64,000 bases of DNA, taken from positions 1-64,000 of the forward strand of contig JAFADI010000137.1 in NCBI GenBank assembly GCA_023424965.1, in the 5' to 3' direction. This document shows, one piece after another, positions 26,183 through 35,637 of the stretch; position 1 is the stretch's first letter, and every line of letters starts with the position of its first letter. A program made the position numbers and the translations under genes. The DNA comes from Bacillota bacterium (GTDB lineage: Bacteria > Bacillota > Clostridia > Acetivibrionales > JAFADI01). The notes under the pieces are model-generated. The model made no database searches and was not told where the DNA came from. It worked only from the letters and a program-made list of their open reading frames with translations.

Positions 26183-27523
26183 ATGATGAAAAGATTGAGC
26201 AGGTTGCTGTGCCTGGTGATTGCCTTAAGTCTCCTGTTATCTCTCGGGGCTTGCGCACAGAAGAGTCCGGAGGATGGAACCACCTCGGAAAAAAGCGGCA
26301 CTGCAGATGCAGCCGGTGAGAAAAAAGAAGAGCCTGGGAAAGAGGTCACTTTGCGGATCTATACCTATTATTCAGACACTGCCAAAGTCATTTTTGACAG
26401 GGCCGTTGAGACGATGAAAGAGAAAATGCCCAATGTCACCATCAAACTGGAACAGAGAATGGATGCTGATGAAACCAAGCTGAAAACTTTTGCGGCTGTG
26501 GGCAACATGCCTGATATCTTTGAATCCTGGGGCAGTGTTATCAGAACCTTCCAGAAATCCGGAGACATTCTGATGCTGGATGAAGCCCTTGAAAAATACA
26601 AATTTCTCGATCAGGTGATAGAGTCGGTGAAACCCACTCTGTATGATACCGATGGACATTGCTATGCGGTCAATACCACTCCCCCGCAGAATGCGCTGAT
26701 TTACTACAACCGTAAAGTTTTTGATGAAAATGGCGTAAAGGTGCCGGCAAATTATGATGAATTCCTGGCCGCGGTTAAGGCCTTCAAGCAGAAAGGCATC
26801 ATTCCCCTGGCGTTGTTTGCCCAGGAGAAATGGCCCGGCGTTCAGCTCTACGACAGCCTTGTGACCCGGTATGAACCGAAAGGGTATATGGGGATTGAAC
26901 AAAAGAAAACCTCCATCAACGATGCGGCATACAAAAAGGCCGCCGACAAGCTTTCAGAACTTGTCAACGCGGGGCTTGTCAGCAAGAGTGCTTTTAACAC
27001 CAATGCAAGCCAGGCTTTTGAGCTTTTCAAAACGGGAAAGGCCGCGATGGTCATCAACGGCACCTGGTATTTGACCGATTGTGCCCAATATGGCGATCAT
27101 ATCGGTTATCTGGACAATCCCTTTGGCGAAGCCGGACAGGAAGAGGCCACCCTCTGGAACCGGTGCGGCGGAAATGCCGTTGGAGACCTGTCGGTAGCTG
27201 CGAATGGGAAAAATGTGGATATCGCCACCGAAGCCTGCCTGCAGTTTGCAATCGAGCGAAGAAAAGCTGCAGTGACCCTTTTGGGCGAGCCCAATACGTT
27301 GGTTGAGGAAGTAAACCCGGATAAACCCAGGGCTGCCATACAGGAGAAATTTGCGAACGAACTTTCAAAAATCACTTCCACCACCTGCTTCCCCTGGATG
27401 CTTGAAAATAACGAATTTAAGACGGCCCTTGAGGAAAATGTTGAAAAATTGATCGCAGGAAGCTATTCCTCCGAAGATTTCATCAAGGATATGGATGCAG
27501 TTATCAAAGAAAATGTGAAGTAG
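26183..27523 (+). CDS. Sugar ABC transporter solute-binding lipoprotein
   Basis: A 446-aa binding protein with a signal peptide and lipobox LGAC (Cys near residue 24), an acidic/Ser-rich linker, and the type-1 periplasmic fold (VTLRIYTYYSDTAKVIFDRAVE, NMPDIFESWGSVIR). The start is ATG 26183, 7 bases after GGAGG; ATG 26186 is also possible. It heads the operon with permeases 27665 and 28560, separated from them by a 49-base hairpin. Upstream YesM/YesN-type genes should control it. The ligand is probably an oligosaccharide. Confidence 0.94.
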   Translation: MMKRLSRLLCLVIALSLLLSLGACAQKSPEDGTTSEKSGTADAAGEKKEEPGKEVTLRIYTYYSDTAKVIFDRAVETMKEKMPNVTIKLEQRMDADETKLKTFAAVGNMPDIFESWGSVIRTFQKSGDILMLDEALEKYKFLDQVIESVKPTLYDTDGHCYAVNTTPPQNALIYYNRKVFDENGVKVPANYDEFLAAVKAFKQKGIIPLALFAQEKWPGVQLYDSLVTRYEPKGYMGIEQKKTSINDAAYKKAADKLSELVNAGLVSKSAFNTNASQAFELFKTGKAAMVINGTWYLTDCAQYGDHIGYLDNPFGEAGQEEATLWNRCGGNAVGDLSVAANGKNVDIATEACLQFAIERRKAAVTLLGEPNTLVEEVNPDKPRAAIQEKFANELSKITSTTCFPWMLENNEFKTALEENVEKLIAGSYSSEDFIKDMDAVIKENVK

Positions 27524-27554
27524 CAATTCAAATAAATCTTTGTAAAATCGATTC

Positions 27555-27603
27555 ACTGTACAGATTCGGATCTCTCAGCCGATAGGTCCGAATCCGGTAC
27601 AGT
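27555..27603 (+). repeat. Intercistronic hairpin between binding-protein and permease genes
   Basis: ACTGTAC-GATTCGGA (from 27555) pairs with TCCGAATC-GTACAGT (to 27603) with small bulges and a loop of about 15 bases. There is no T-run. Such hairpins commonly protect the binding-protein mRNA and lower permease expression. Confidence 0.62.
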
Positions 27604-27664
27604 CATGCCTTAAGAAGCATTCAGAGCGTATAAATATCTACAAAATGGAAGGATTGAAGTTCAC

Positions 27665-28546
27665 ATGAGAAAGGTTCTTGGCAACAAGGTGGCGATCCTG
27701 ATTTTTACCTTGCCAACGCTTATCATTTTCACCTGCGTCATATTTTTCCCCATTGGAAAAACAGTCATAATGAGTTTCTATGATTGGGATGGTCTCAATG
27801 TTCCCGAATTTATTGGAATTAGCAACTATGCAAAGATGTTTAGAGCCTCTGAGTTCCTGATTTCCATAAAAAACAGCATTATTTATTCGATTTTCATAGC
27901 GGTATACCAGATCGGGCTGGGAAGCGTCATGGCCAACCTTGTACTCAATAACAGGCTTGCCGGACGGCGTCTTTTCAAATCCTCCTACTTCATTCCGGTG
28001 GTGCTTTCTGTAACGGTAGTGAGCCAACTGTGGCTTTCGATCTATCATACGGAGTTCGGTTTGCTGAACCGGTTTTTTGAGATGCTGGGCATTTCATACC
28101 GGCAGGCCTGGCTGAGCGACCCGGGAGTGTCCATCCTTGCCATCGCACTCGCCGAATCTTGGAAAGGGATGGGCTATCATATGGTAATTATCTATGCCGG
28201 CCTGAGAAGCATACCTGAGCATTACTATGAAGCCGCTGAAATCGATGGCGCAACACCGCTGCGCAAATTCGCCAGTGTTACTTTACCGCTGATGGCGGAA
28301 ACCTATAAAATCTGTCTGATCCTATGCCTTACCTTCGGCTTCAGGGCATTTGAACAGATATTCATTATGACCCGGGGGGGGCCTGGAAATGCCACCTTTA
28401 CGATGACAATGATGCTTTACAAAGGAGTGTTCAGTCTCCAGAAATTCGGTTACGGTTGTGCTGTTGCTACCGTCCTGGTGCTCCAATGCATTTTGGTAAT
28501 GATGCTGATAAACAGGTTTGTGGCAAGAGAGAGAATAACATATTAA
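27665..28546 (+). CDS. Sugar ABC transporter permease, MalF type
   Basis: A 293-aa protein with six predicted membrane helices and the EAA loop EHYYEAAEIDGATPLRKF. It begins with a basic N-terminus before the first helix (ILIFTLPTLIIFTCVIFFPI). The gene follows the binding protein at 26183 and is 13 bases before the MalG-type partner. No ATPase is encoded in the operon. Confidence 0.94.
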   Translation: MRKVLGNKVAILIFTLPTLIIFTCVIFFPIGKTVIMSFYDWDGLNVPEFIGISNYAKMFRASEFLISIKNSIIYSIFIAVYQIGLGSVMANLVLNNRLAGRRLFKSSYFIPVVLSVTVVSQLWLSIYHTEFGLLNRFFEMLGISYRQAWLSDPGVSILAIALAESWKGMGYHMVIIYAGLRSIPEHYYEAAEIDGATPLRKFASVTLPLMAETYKICLILCLTFGFRAFEQIFIMTRGGPGNATFTMTMMLYKGVFSLQKFGYGCAVATVLVLQCILVMMLINRFVARERITY

Positions 28547-28559
28547 AGGGGGGATGAGC

Positions 28560-29402
28560 ATGAACAAGACGGGAGTTCGAAAAATAACCGGAAAATTAAT
28601 CTATGTCTTTATGAGCTTTTATATGCTGCTGTGCCTGTATCCTCTGGTGTGGATGCTCTTCTACTCTTTGAAGAGCAATGAGGAAATCTTTGTGACCAAT
28701 CCTTTTTTATTCCCCCTGCAGCCCCAGTGGAGCAATTATGTCAGGGCAATTACGGAATTCAATGTTTTCATTTATTTCAGAAACAGCCTCATCGTGTCGA
28801 TTACCGCCATGGTGGTTGGTATTGCACTTGTTTCTTCCTTTGCTTATGCCGTAACGCGGATGAGGTTCAAATTAGCTTCGCTGGCAAGAAACTATGTGGT
28901 TCTGGGGATGTTCATTCCCATACAGATCATTATTATTCCACTGGTATTGATCGTAAGGGATTTCCATTTGACAGACAGCCTTCTGGCCATCATCGTTCCT
29001 TATATTGCCCTGAGCTTTCCTTTCGCGACCATGGTGCTCTACGGTTTTTACAGAACCATTCCTTTCGAACTGGAAGAGTCGGCTTGCATCGATGGTGCAA
29101 ATATTTATATGATTTTTTTGAAAATCATATTTCCTTTGATGAAACCGGCCATCGCTACATTAGTCATATTCCAGTTTATGACCCACTGGAATGAATTCAC
29201 CCTGGCGCTAATCCTCATCTCCAATGAAAATCTCAAAACCCTTCCCCTGGGATTGATTCATTTTGTCGGACAGTTTTCTACCGAATGGGGACCGATGGGT
29301 GCTTCACTTGTCATCTCCAGTTTTCCGGTGATTGCGATCTATCTGCTTTTTAGTGAACAGGTGGAGAAAGCCATGTCGATCGGATCTGCTCTAAAAGGAT
29401 AA
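28560..29402 (+). CDS. Sugar ABC transporter permease, MalG type
   Basis: A 280-aa permease starting at ATG 28560 after AAAGGGGGG; an in-frame ATG at 28554 lies within that ribosome site. Features are YPLVWMLFYSLKSNEE, six membrane helices, an EAA-like loop (ELEESACIDGANIY) and the C-terminal SIGSALKG. It completes the importer with 26183 and 27665 and is followed by a terminator at 29457. Confidence 0.94.
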   Translation: MNKTGVRKITGKLIYVFMSFYMLLCLYPLVWMLFYSLKSNEEIFVTNPFLFPLQPQWSNYVRAITEFNVFIYFRNSLIVSITAMVVGIALVSSFAYAVTRMRFKLASLARNYVVLGMFIPIQIIIIPLVLIVRDFHLTDSLLAIIVPYIALSFPFATMVLYGFYRTIPFELEESACIDGANIYMIFLKIIFPLMKPAIATLVIFQFMTHWNEFTLALILISNENLKTLPLGLIHFVGQFSTEWGPMGASLVISSFPVIAIYLLFSEQVEKAMSIGSALKG

Positions 29403-29456
29403 ATTATTGGGGACGTTTCCCAACAATTGAACATTTGCTTGCCGATTTATTTCATA

Positions 29457-29502
29457 AAAGCTGAGATAACGCCATTTTTGATGGCCTATCTTAGCTTTTT
29501 TT
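29457..29502 (+). terminator. Intrinsic terminator of the 26183-29402 operon
   Basis: AAGCTGAGATA pairs with TATCTTAGCTT (one G-T pair) and contains an inner GCCAT/ATGGC stem; seven T follow. It lies about 55 bases after the permease stop in a 317-base gap whose remaining content is the promoter motif at 29583. Confidence 0.86.
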
Positions 29503-29582
29503 CATGCCCTAAAGGAATCTCCCGTTAAATTTTACGATGCACCATAAAAAATGACGATGCCGGATTGCTAAATAGAGCGACC

Positions 29583-29630
29583 TTTCAAAAGAATGAACGA
29601 TATACGTTCCCGGGGAATGCCTGCTAATAT
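29583..29630 (+). promoter_or_regulatory. Activator-type promoter, copy 2 of the shared 18-bp motif
   Basis: TTTCAAAAGAATGAACGA (29583-29600) is identical to the copy at 19197. It is followed by TATACG as a weak -35 (29601-29606), TTCCCGGGGAA, and TAATAT as -10 (29625-29630) at an 18-base spacing. It drives the importer and sugar-acid operon beginning at 29720. Conserved order and spacing in both copies argue for one regulator acting on both. Confidence 0.75.
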
Positions 29631-29719
29631 GGAGGCACAGGCAGCGGTGGAAAAAATCGGCCGGTGTGTACATGCTTTGCATGTTATACATAAATAAAAC
29701 AATCAGGAGGAACAGGTTT

Positions 29720-31063
29720 ATGAGAAAGGTCAGAACAGCACTCAGTTTGCTTATGGCGATCGTACTTATGGCATCGGTTTTTGCCGGATGCGGTGCACCA
29801 GCCAAAACGGAAACTCCGGCTCCGGATCAGCCCGGCAAGGCGGCGGAAGAAACAAAAGCAGCGGAACAACCCTTTAAGAACGTAAAAATCAACTTCATAG
29901 GCTTCGGCGCAATGTGGACCAACACAGTGGTGGAAGGCCTTGCCGGCTTTAAGGAAAAGACGGGCATTGAAGTTAATTTCCAGCAGCTGGCAAACGACCA
30001 GCTCAGCAACAAGATCGCCGTCAGCTCCGCCGCAGGCGGTAAAGACCTGGATGTTATCGCCTTCAGACCTTTGCAGGAAACCCTGCTTTTTGCCAAGAAC
30101 GGGTGGCTTGAACCTCTGGACGGTTATATTTCCAAGTCTCCTGACTTTGATATCGACGACTTTTTCAAGTCCGCAAAGGATGTTACGACGGTGGACGGAA
30201 AGACTCTGGGCATCCCCGTAATGACCGAAAGGGAAATTGTTTACTACAATAAGGAAATGTTTGAAAAAGCCGGTGTCCAGATTCCCAAGACCATGGACGA
30301 ACTCATGGAAGCTGCCAAAAAACTGAATGACCCCAAAAAAGGGATTGCCGGGATCGCCATCCGGGGCAAGGGCTCCGATGCGGTTACCCAGTTTTCAGGC
30401 TTCCTCCGGGCATTCGGAGGGGATTTCATGAAGGACGGAAAAGCGACCATCAACACCCCGGAAGCCATTCAGGCCTTTAAGTTTTACGGGGATCTGCTGA
30501 AGCAATATGGACCTCCCGGTGTTACCAACATGGGTTGGACGGAAACCCAGTCCCTTTTCACCCAGGGAAGGGCCGCCATGCGAATTGATGCGGACAGCCA
30601 GTATGGCTTTGCCGTGGATGAGAAATCTTCGCTGGTCCATGACAAGGTAGGTTATTTTGCACTCCCGGCAGGACCGGCGGGAGCGGCGCCATTCAACATT
30701 GTGGCATGGTGCCTGGGTATCAGCTCCGGTTCCCAGAACAAGGATGCCGCCTGGGAATTCATCAACTGGTCCATGGGCAAGGAAATAGACGTAAAGGCAC
30801 AGCTCAACGGGAATCCCAGTACACGTACGTCTACCTGGACAAATCCGGAAGCCAGCAAGAAATTCCCCGAAGAGCTGGTCAAGGTTATCAATGAGACCAA
30901 TCCCATCGGCCGCGGTACCGACAGACCCTATATGGTGAATGTGGGCGCGGCAAGGACGGCCATCGGAAACGTGATTGTCGATGCCATCGCGGGCAAGGAT
31001 GTTAAGGCTTCGGCAGATAAGGCAAATGCAGAGTTCCAGGCGCTGATCGACAAAGAGAAGTAA
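29720..31063 (+). CDS. Sugar or sugar-acid ABC transporter solute-binding lipoprotein
   Basis: A 447-aa binding protein starting at ATG 29720 after AGGAGG. Its signal peptide ends in the lipobox FAGC, followed by a Pro/Thr/Ala linker. The mature fold shows VNFQQLANDQLSNKIAVS and DLDVIAFRPLQETLLFAKNGW, typical of type-1 sugar-binding proteins. It heads a seven-part operon (binding protein, two permeases, dehydratase, dehydrogenase, aldolase), so its ligand is probably an aldonic or uronic acid or its precursor; this comes from context. Confidence 0.94.
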   Translation: MRKVRTALSLLMAIVLMASVFAGCGAPAKTETPAPDQPGKAAEETKAAEQPFKNVKINFIGFGAMWTNTVVEGLAGFKEKTGIEVNFQQLANDQLSNKIAVSSAAGGKDLDVIAFRPLQETLLFAKNGWLEPLDGYISKSPDFDIDDFFKSAKDVTTVDGKTLGIPVMTEREIVYYNKEMFEKAGVQIPKTMDELMEAAKKLNDPKKGIAGIAIRGKGSDAVTQFSGFLRAFGGDFMKDGKATINTPEAIQAFKFYGDLLKQYGPPGVTNMGWTETQSLFTQGRAAMRIDADSQYGFAVDEKSSLVHDKVGYFALPAGPAGAAPFNIVAWCLGISSGSQNKDAAWEFINWSMGKEIDVKAQLNGNPSTRTSTWTNPEASKKFPEELVKVINETNPIGRGTDRPYMVNVGAARTAIGNVIVDAIAGKDVKASADKANAEFQALIDKEK

Positions 31064-31106
31064 TTGGGGCCTGATGCCAAAGGTCCGGAAAAGGATACTG
31101 CACAGA

Positions 31107-31147
31107 CGGAGCCGTACAATCTTCGGATTGCAGAAGGTACGGCTCCG
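31107..31147 (+). repeat. Intercistronic hairpin between binding-protein and permease genes
   Basis: CGGAGCCGTAC (31107-31117) pairs perfectly with GTACGGCTCCG (31137-31147); the loop contains a small CAATC-TTC-GGATTG hairpin. It has no T-run and resembles the arrangement at 27555, consistent with raising the amount of binding protein over permease. Confidence 0.65.
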
Positions 31148-31180
31148 CCCATGTGCCTGGGTTATGAGGGGGTTAACAAA

Positions 31181-32062
31181 TTGGTTTTAAAATGGGTTGA
31201 TAAAAACTTGAAATATATCTTTACTTTGCCCACCGTTATTTTCGTGCTGGCCATGATTGTATTTCCGCTGGTATATACTTTCCGGCTGAGCTTTTACGAA
31301 TGGAGCATGTCAAACAATGTTCCCATGAAATGGGTGGGCCTGGATAACTACATCCGGTTGTTTTCCGACGAGAGGTTTATCGCGGCCGTTGCCAGAACTT
31401 TTGTTTTTTCCGGCGGGGCGCTGATATTTGAGATCCTCATCGGCGTGACCCTTGCACTTTTCCTCAACAGGGATTTCCGGGGCAAGAGTGTTGTGAAAAC
31501 GATGTTTCTGCTGCCTATGGTCGCCACACCGGTGGCAATAGGCCTTGTCTGGACACTTATTTATGAACCCACCATCGGAATAGCAAACCTGCTGCTGATG
31601 AAGCTCGGCCTGGCTCCTCTGGTCTGGCTGGGTTCCGAAAATACCGCATTGATGTCTCTGGTACTGGTCGACGTGTGGCAGTGGACACCGATGATCATGC
31701 TGATTACGCTTGCGGGTATTACGGCAATACCTGAAGAACCTTTTGAATCGGCGAAGGTGGACGGGGCCACAAAATGGCAGACCCTGTGGAAGGTGACCCT
31801 TCCCCTGCTGCGTCCCACCATTCTCGTGGCAGTTCTTCTGAGGCTCATCGACGTGTTGAAGACCTTCGACATCATCTATGCCACAACCCAGGGGGGGCCG
31901 GGCTTTTCCACCGAGACCATGAACATTCTGGCTTTCAGGGACGCCTTTGAGTACTTCCAGCTGGGCCAGGCTTCGGCCACCCTGGTGATCTTCTTCGCGA
32001 TTGTGTTATCCATCGCTGTTTTATTCATCAACATCAAGAAGAAAGTGGAGGTGGACTACTGA
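31181..32062 (+). CDS. Sugar ABC transporter permease, MalF type
   Basis: About 293 aa if started at TTG 31181, which lies 8 bases after GAGGGGG; an ATG at 31151 would add ten residues without a good ribosome site. Six membrane helices are predicted, the first LKYIFTLPTVIFVLAMIVFPLVY. The EAA loop is PFESAKVDGATKWQTL. Its stop overlaps the next start by one base (TGATG). Confidence 0.92.
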   Translation: MVLKWVDKNLKYIFTLPTVIFVLAMIVFPLVYTFRLSFYEWSMSNNVPMKWVGLDNYIRLFSDERFIAAVARTFVFSGGALIFEILIGVTLALFLNRDFRGKSVVKTMFLLPMVATPVAIGLVWTLIYEPTIGIANLLLMKLGLAPLVWLGSENTALMSLVLVDVWQWTPMIMLITLAGITAIPEEPFESAKVDGATKWQTLWKVTLPLLRPTILVAVLLRLIDVLKTFDIIYATTQGGPGFSTETMNILAFRDAFEYFQLGQASATLVIFFAIVLSIAVLFINIKKKVEVDY

Positions 32063-32892
32063 TGCCTGTAAATAAAGAAGCACAAAAGGTATTGTCGGAG
32101 GTGTTCTTTTTCATCCTGGTGGCGGTTGTGTTGTTCTGTACCATATTTCCTTTCCTGTGGATGGTCCTGGCATCCTTCAAAAGCATGGTGGACCTGCTGA
32201 ACCTGGACAAGATGTTTGCCTTTATTCCCACCCTGCAGAATTACGGAGATGTTTTCGGAAAATATGAGTTTCTAAAGCCCATGTGGAACAGCCTGTACGT
32301 GGGAGTGGCATCAACGGTGCTGTCCCTGGTGCTGGGTCTTCCGGCAGCCTATTCCATTGCAAGGGAAAAACAGAATCTGTTCGCCTCGGTAATTCTGGTC
32401 ATAAGGATCATACCGGCCATTTCCTTCCTTGTACCCTGGTATATCCTCTTTATGAAGATCAATCTTATCGGCACCTATACTTCCCTTATCCTGGCGCACC
32501 TGCTTGTGGCCCTGCCCCTCATCATATGGATCATGATCCCATACTACGAATCCATGCCGAAGGAGCTGGAACAGGCCGCGTGGGTTGACGGCTGCTCGCG
32601 GGTGGGTACCTTTGTCAGGATCATGCTTCCTCTTTCGGCACCGGGGATATTGACGGCTTCCCTGCTGGCATTCATTTTTTCCTGGAACAACTTTATTTTT
32701 GCCCTTGTGCTTTGCACCAATGATACAAAGACCCTTCCCACGGCGGTATTCAACTTTGTCTCCTACACGGAGATCAACTGGGGAGGCTTGATGGCCGCTG
32801 CCGTTGCCATTACCGCTCCCATTCTGGTGATCTCCCTCATGCTGCAGAAGTACATCATCAAAGGCTTGACCGCCGGCGCCGTGAAGGGATAA
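32062..32892 (+). CDS. Sugar ABC transporter permease, MalG type
   Basis: A 276-aa permease with FPFLWMVLASFKSMVDLLN, six predicted helices, an EAA-like loop (KELEQAAWVDGCSRVGTF) and the C-terminal GAVKG. It starts inside the TGATG stop/start overlap with the MalF-type partner and is followed after 20 bases by the dehydratase, tying uptake to catabolism. Confidence 0.94.
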   Translation: MPVNKEAQKVLSEVFFFILVAVVLFCTIFPFLWMVLASFKSMVDLLNLDKMFAFIPTLQNYGDVFGKYEFLKPMWNSLYVGVASTVLSLVLGLPAAYSIAREKQNLFASVILVIRIIPAISFLVPWYILFMKINLIGTYTSLILAHLLVALPLIIWIMIPYYESMPKELEQAAWVDGCSRVGTFVRIMLPLSAPGILTASLLAFIFSWNNFIFALVLCTNDTKTLPTAVFNFVSYTEINWGGLMAAAVAITAPILVISLMLQKYIIKGLTAGAVKG

Positions 32893-32912
32893 CCCCAGAG
32901 GAGGAGAAACAG

Positions 32913-34592
32913 ATGGATTCAAATTATCAGCCGAGAAGCAGAAACATACTGAAAAGGCCTGTCTGGTCCAATGTACGGGCTCTTTATAAATCCATGGGAT
33001 ACAGCAACTATGATCTGGAGCGTCCCCTCATCGGCATCGCCAATTCGTGGAACCGGGCGACTCCCGGCCACTATAACCTGGGCATGGTGTCGGAGTATGT
33101 AAAACAGGGAATTTTCCAGGCGGGCGGAACCCCGGTGGAATTTGGGATCATCGGACCCTGCGACGGCATGGGTGTGGGGAACGAGGGCATGCATTACATC
33201 CTGCCGGCACGGGATATCATCGCAAACGAAGTGGAAATCATGATCCAGGCCCACCGTCTGGATGCCGTTGTACTCCTGGGCTCCTGCGACAAGGTTGTGC
33301 CGGGGCTGCTGATGGCCGCCGCCAGATTGGATATTCCCTCCATCCTTGTGGTCGGAGGACCGGCCCTGGGGGGCATGGAATTCGACGGAAGGCCTTCGGA
33401 CAATTCATCCCTGACGGAGGCATTGGGGATGCTTGATTCAGGAACCCTGACCCCCGGGGAATATGACCGCCTTGAGGAGGGCGCCATGCCCTGCTGCGGT
33501 TCCTGCTCCTTTTTGGGAACGGCAAATACCATGGGAGCGGTGGCGGAAGCCCTGGGAATGTGCCTGCCCGGCAGTGCCGCCATCCCCGCGGTCATGGCGG
33601 AGCGTCTCAGGGCCGCCCAGGAATCGGGCCGGAGAATTGTGGATATGGTAAAGCACAAACTGACCGCCCGGAAGATCATCAACCCTGCCGGTCTGGAAAA
33701 TGCCCTCCGCCTGGGCATGGCCATAGGAGGCTCTACCAACCTTGCCCTGCACATTCCCGCCATTGCCTATGAAGCGGAGTGTGACATTTCCCTGGAAACC
33801 ATCGACAGGATTTCACGGACAACACCTCATCTTGCGAGAATCTACCCGTCGGGCAGACAGAATGTACCGGATTTCTACAATGCCGGCGGTGTGCCCGCGG
33901 TGATGAAGCAGCTGGAGCCCATGCTTCACCCGGAGGCGATGACCTGTATGGGCAAGCCCTGGGGGGAGATATTGAAGGACAGGGGCAGTGTTGAAAATGA
34001 TATCATACGGTCCATGGACAGCCCATGGCATCCATGGGGCAGCCTGGGAGTGCTCAAGGGCAATCTGGCTCCCTCCGGTGCGGTTACAAAGCCCACTGCC
34101 ATTGATGAGAGCATGAGGGTGTTCCGGGGAACTGCAAGGTGTTTTGATTCGGAGGAAGCTGCCACCGGGGCCGTACAGGCCGGCGAAGTGACAGCCGGCA
34201 CGGTGCTGGTCATAAGGTACGAAGGTCCCAAAGGCGGTCCGGGAATGCGGGAGATGGTGAGGATCATGAAAATGCTTTATGGCAGAGGTCTTGCCTTATC
34301 CACGGCGGTGGTCACCGACGGGCGTTTTTCCGGGACAAACAACGGCTGCTTTGTGGGGCATGTGTCTCCGGAGGCTGCGGAAGGAGGCCCCATTGCGGCG
34401 GTAAGGGACGGCGATGCCATCCTGATTGATATCCCCGCAGGAACATTGAAGCTGGAGGTATCCGGGGAGGAAATCCGGGCCCGGCTATCATCCTTGAGAA
34501 AACCGGTGAAGGATATCCCCCGGGGCTATCTCAACGTATATGCCCGGCTGGCGGAATCCGCCGACAAGGGAGCCGTCATCCGGAACCGGTGA
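32913..34592 (+). CDS. IlvD/Edd family dehydratase, probably sugar-acid dehydratase
   Basis: A 559-aa Fe-S dehydratase. Conserved elements are IIGPCDGMGVGNEGMHY, GSCDKVVPG with Cys-125, PCCGSCSFLGTANTM with Cys-198, and VTDGRFSG. At residues 50-56 it has TPGHYNL where many [2Fe-2S] sugar-acid dehydratases have TPCN, so it may belong to the [4Fe-4S]-like branch; this needs alignment. The family includes dihydroxyacid, phosphogluconate and aldonate dehydratases. Its place after a sugar importer and before a 2-hydroxyacid dehydrogenase and a DapA-type aldolase, without other branched-chain amino-acid genes, favours conversion of an aldonate to a 2-keto-3-deoxy acid. Confidence 0.86.
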   Translation: MDSNYQPRSRNILKRPVWSNVRALYKSMGYSNYDLERPLIGIANSWNRATPGHYNLGMVSEYVKQGIFQAGGTPVEFGIIGPCDGMGVGNEGMHYILPARDIIANEVEIMIQAHRLDAVVLLGSCDKVVPGLLMAAARLDIPSILVVGGPALGGMEFDGRPSDNSSLTEALGMLDSGTLTPGEYDRLEEGAMPCCGSCSFLGTANTMGAVAEALGMCLPGSAAIPAVMAERLRAAQESGRRIVDMVKHKLTARKIINPAGLENALRLGMAIGGSTNLALHIPAIAYEAECDISLETIDRISRTTPHLARIYPSGRQNVPDFYNAGGVPAVMKQLEPMLHPEAMTCMGKPWGEILKDRGSVENDIIRSMDSPWHPWGSLGVLKGNLAPSGAVTKPTAIDESMRVFRGTARCFDSEEAATGAVQAGEVTAGTVLVIRYEGPKGGPGMREMVRIMKMLYGRGLALSTAVVTDGRFSGTNNGCFVGHVSPEAAEGGPIAAVRDGDAILIDIPAGTLKLEVSGEEIRARLSSLRKPVKDIPRGYLNVYARLAESADKGAVIRNR

Positions 34593-34624
34593 GCATTTTA
34601 TTTATAGAGAACAGGGAGGAAACC

Positions 34625-35584
34625 ATGAAAAGAAAAATACTCATTACGGCGACAAATTATTCCAGGTATTGTGCCGGCGCAAAGGCTCTCCTGGAGAGCC
34701 ACGGCTTTGAGATTGTGGAAAACGGCTTTGGCAGGCCCATGACCTTTGAGGAACTCAAGGAACGCGTTTCCGACATTTATGGGGTTGTTGTGGGTGTAGA
34801 CACCTGGGATGAAGAGGTGTTTAAATTGGCCCCCCAGCTGAAGGTAATGGCGAGGTTCGGCGTGGGTGTGGACAATATTGACCTGGAGAAGGCAAAAGAG
34901 TATGGAATCCAGGTAACCAACGCCAGGGGCATGAATGCAAATGCCGTAGCAGAGATGGCGGTGGGCTTGATCCTGGGAATTACCAGGAATATCCCCTGCC
35001 TGGACAATTCCTTGCGCCGGGGGAACTGGGACAGGTTTCTCGGAAAAGACATCGCCGGAAAAAAGGTGGGGCTTTTAGGGTTTGGGGCCATCGCCCAGCT
35101 GCTTGCCAGAAAGCTGCAGGGCTTTGATGTGAACCTCTATGCCTATGACAAATATCCCAACCTGCAGAAGGCGGAGGAACTGAAGGTCGCCATGACGGGC
35201 ATGGAAGAGATATTGAGATCCTGCGATATTGTCAGCATGCATTTGCCAAGCAGCGGGGACACCTACCGGATTATGGGGAAAGCGCAGTTCGATATGATGA
35301 AGGACGGAGCTTACTTTATCAATACGGCCCGGGGCGCCCTGGTGGACGAAAAAGCCCTGTATGACGCGCTGAAGGCCGGTAAACTGACGGGAGCGGCTAC
35401 CGATGTGTATGAGGAGGAGCCGGCAAAGCCCGAAAATCCTTTGTTCGAATTGGACAACATCCTCTGTACTCCCCATACGGCGGCAGAAACCTATGAAACC
35501 TATACCACCGTGAGCCTGGCAACAGCCCGGGCCATCCTTGACGTTTCCAACGGAAAAATACCGGAAAACCTGTTGAACGGTTGA
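34625..35584 (+). CDS. D-isomer-specific 2-hydroxyacid dehydrogenase
   Basis: A 319-aa NAD(P)-dependent enzyme starting at ATG 34625 after GGGAGGA; an earlier GTG at 34589 overlaps the dehydratase stop and is less likely. It shows the catalytic-domain ARFGVGVDNIDLEKAKE, the nucleotide site GLLGFGAIAQLLARKL, NTARGALVD with the catalytic Arg, and CTPHTAAETYE with the catalytic His. It is in the SerA/GyaR-like branch. Between a sugar-acid dehydratase and an aldolase it may interconvert a 2-keto and a 2-hydroxy acid, for example a glyoxylate- or hydroxypyruvate-like product; the substrate is unproven. Confidence 0.9.
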   Translation: MKRKILITATNYSRYCAGAKALLESHGFEIVENGFGRPMTFEELKERVSDIYGVVVGVDTWDEEVFKLAPQLKVMARFGVGVDNIDLEKAKEYGIQVTNARGMNANAVAEMAVGLILGITRNIPCLDNSLRRGNWDRFLGKDIAGKKVGLLGFGAIAQLLARKLQGFDVNLYAYDKYPNLQKAEELKVAMTGMEEILRSCDIVSMHLPSSGDTYRIMGKAQFDMMKDGAYFINTARGALVDEKALYDALKAGKLTGAATDVYEEEPAKPENPLFELDNILCTPHTAAETYETYTTVSLATARAILDVSNGKIPENLLNG

Positions 35585-35637
35585 CGGAGAAGATAGCACA
35601 GGCAAAATAAATTTATATAAAACGGAGGCATGAAGAA

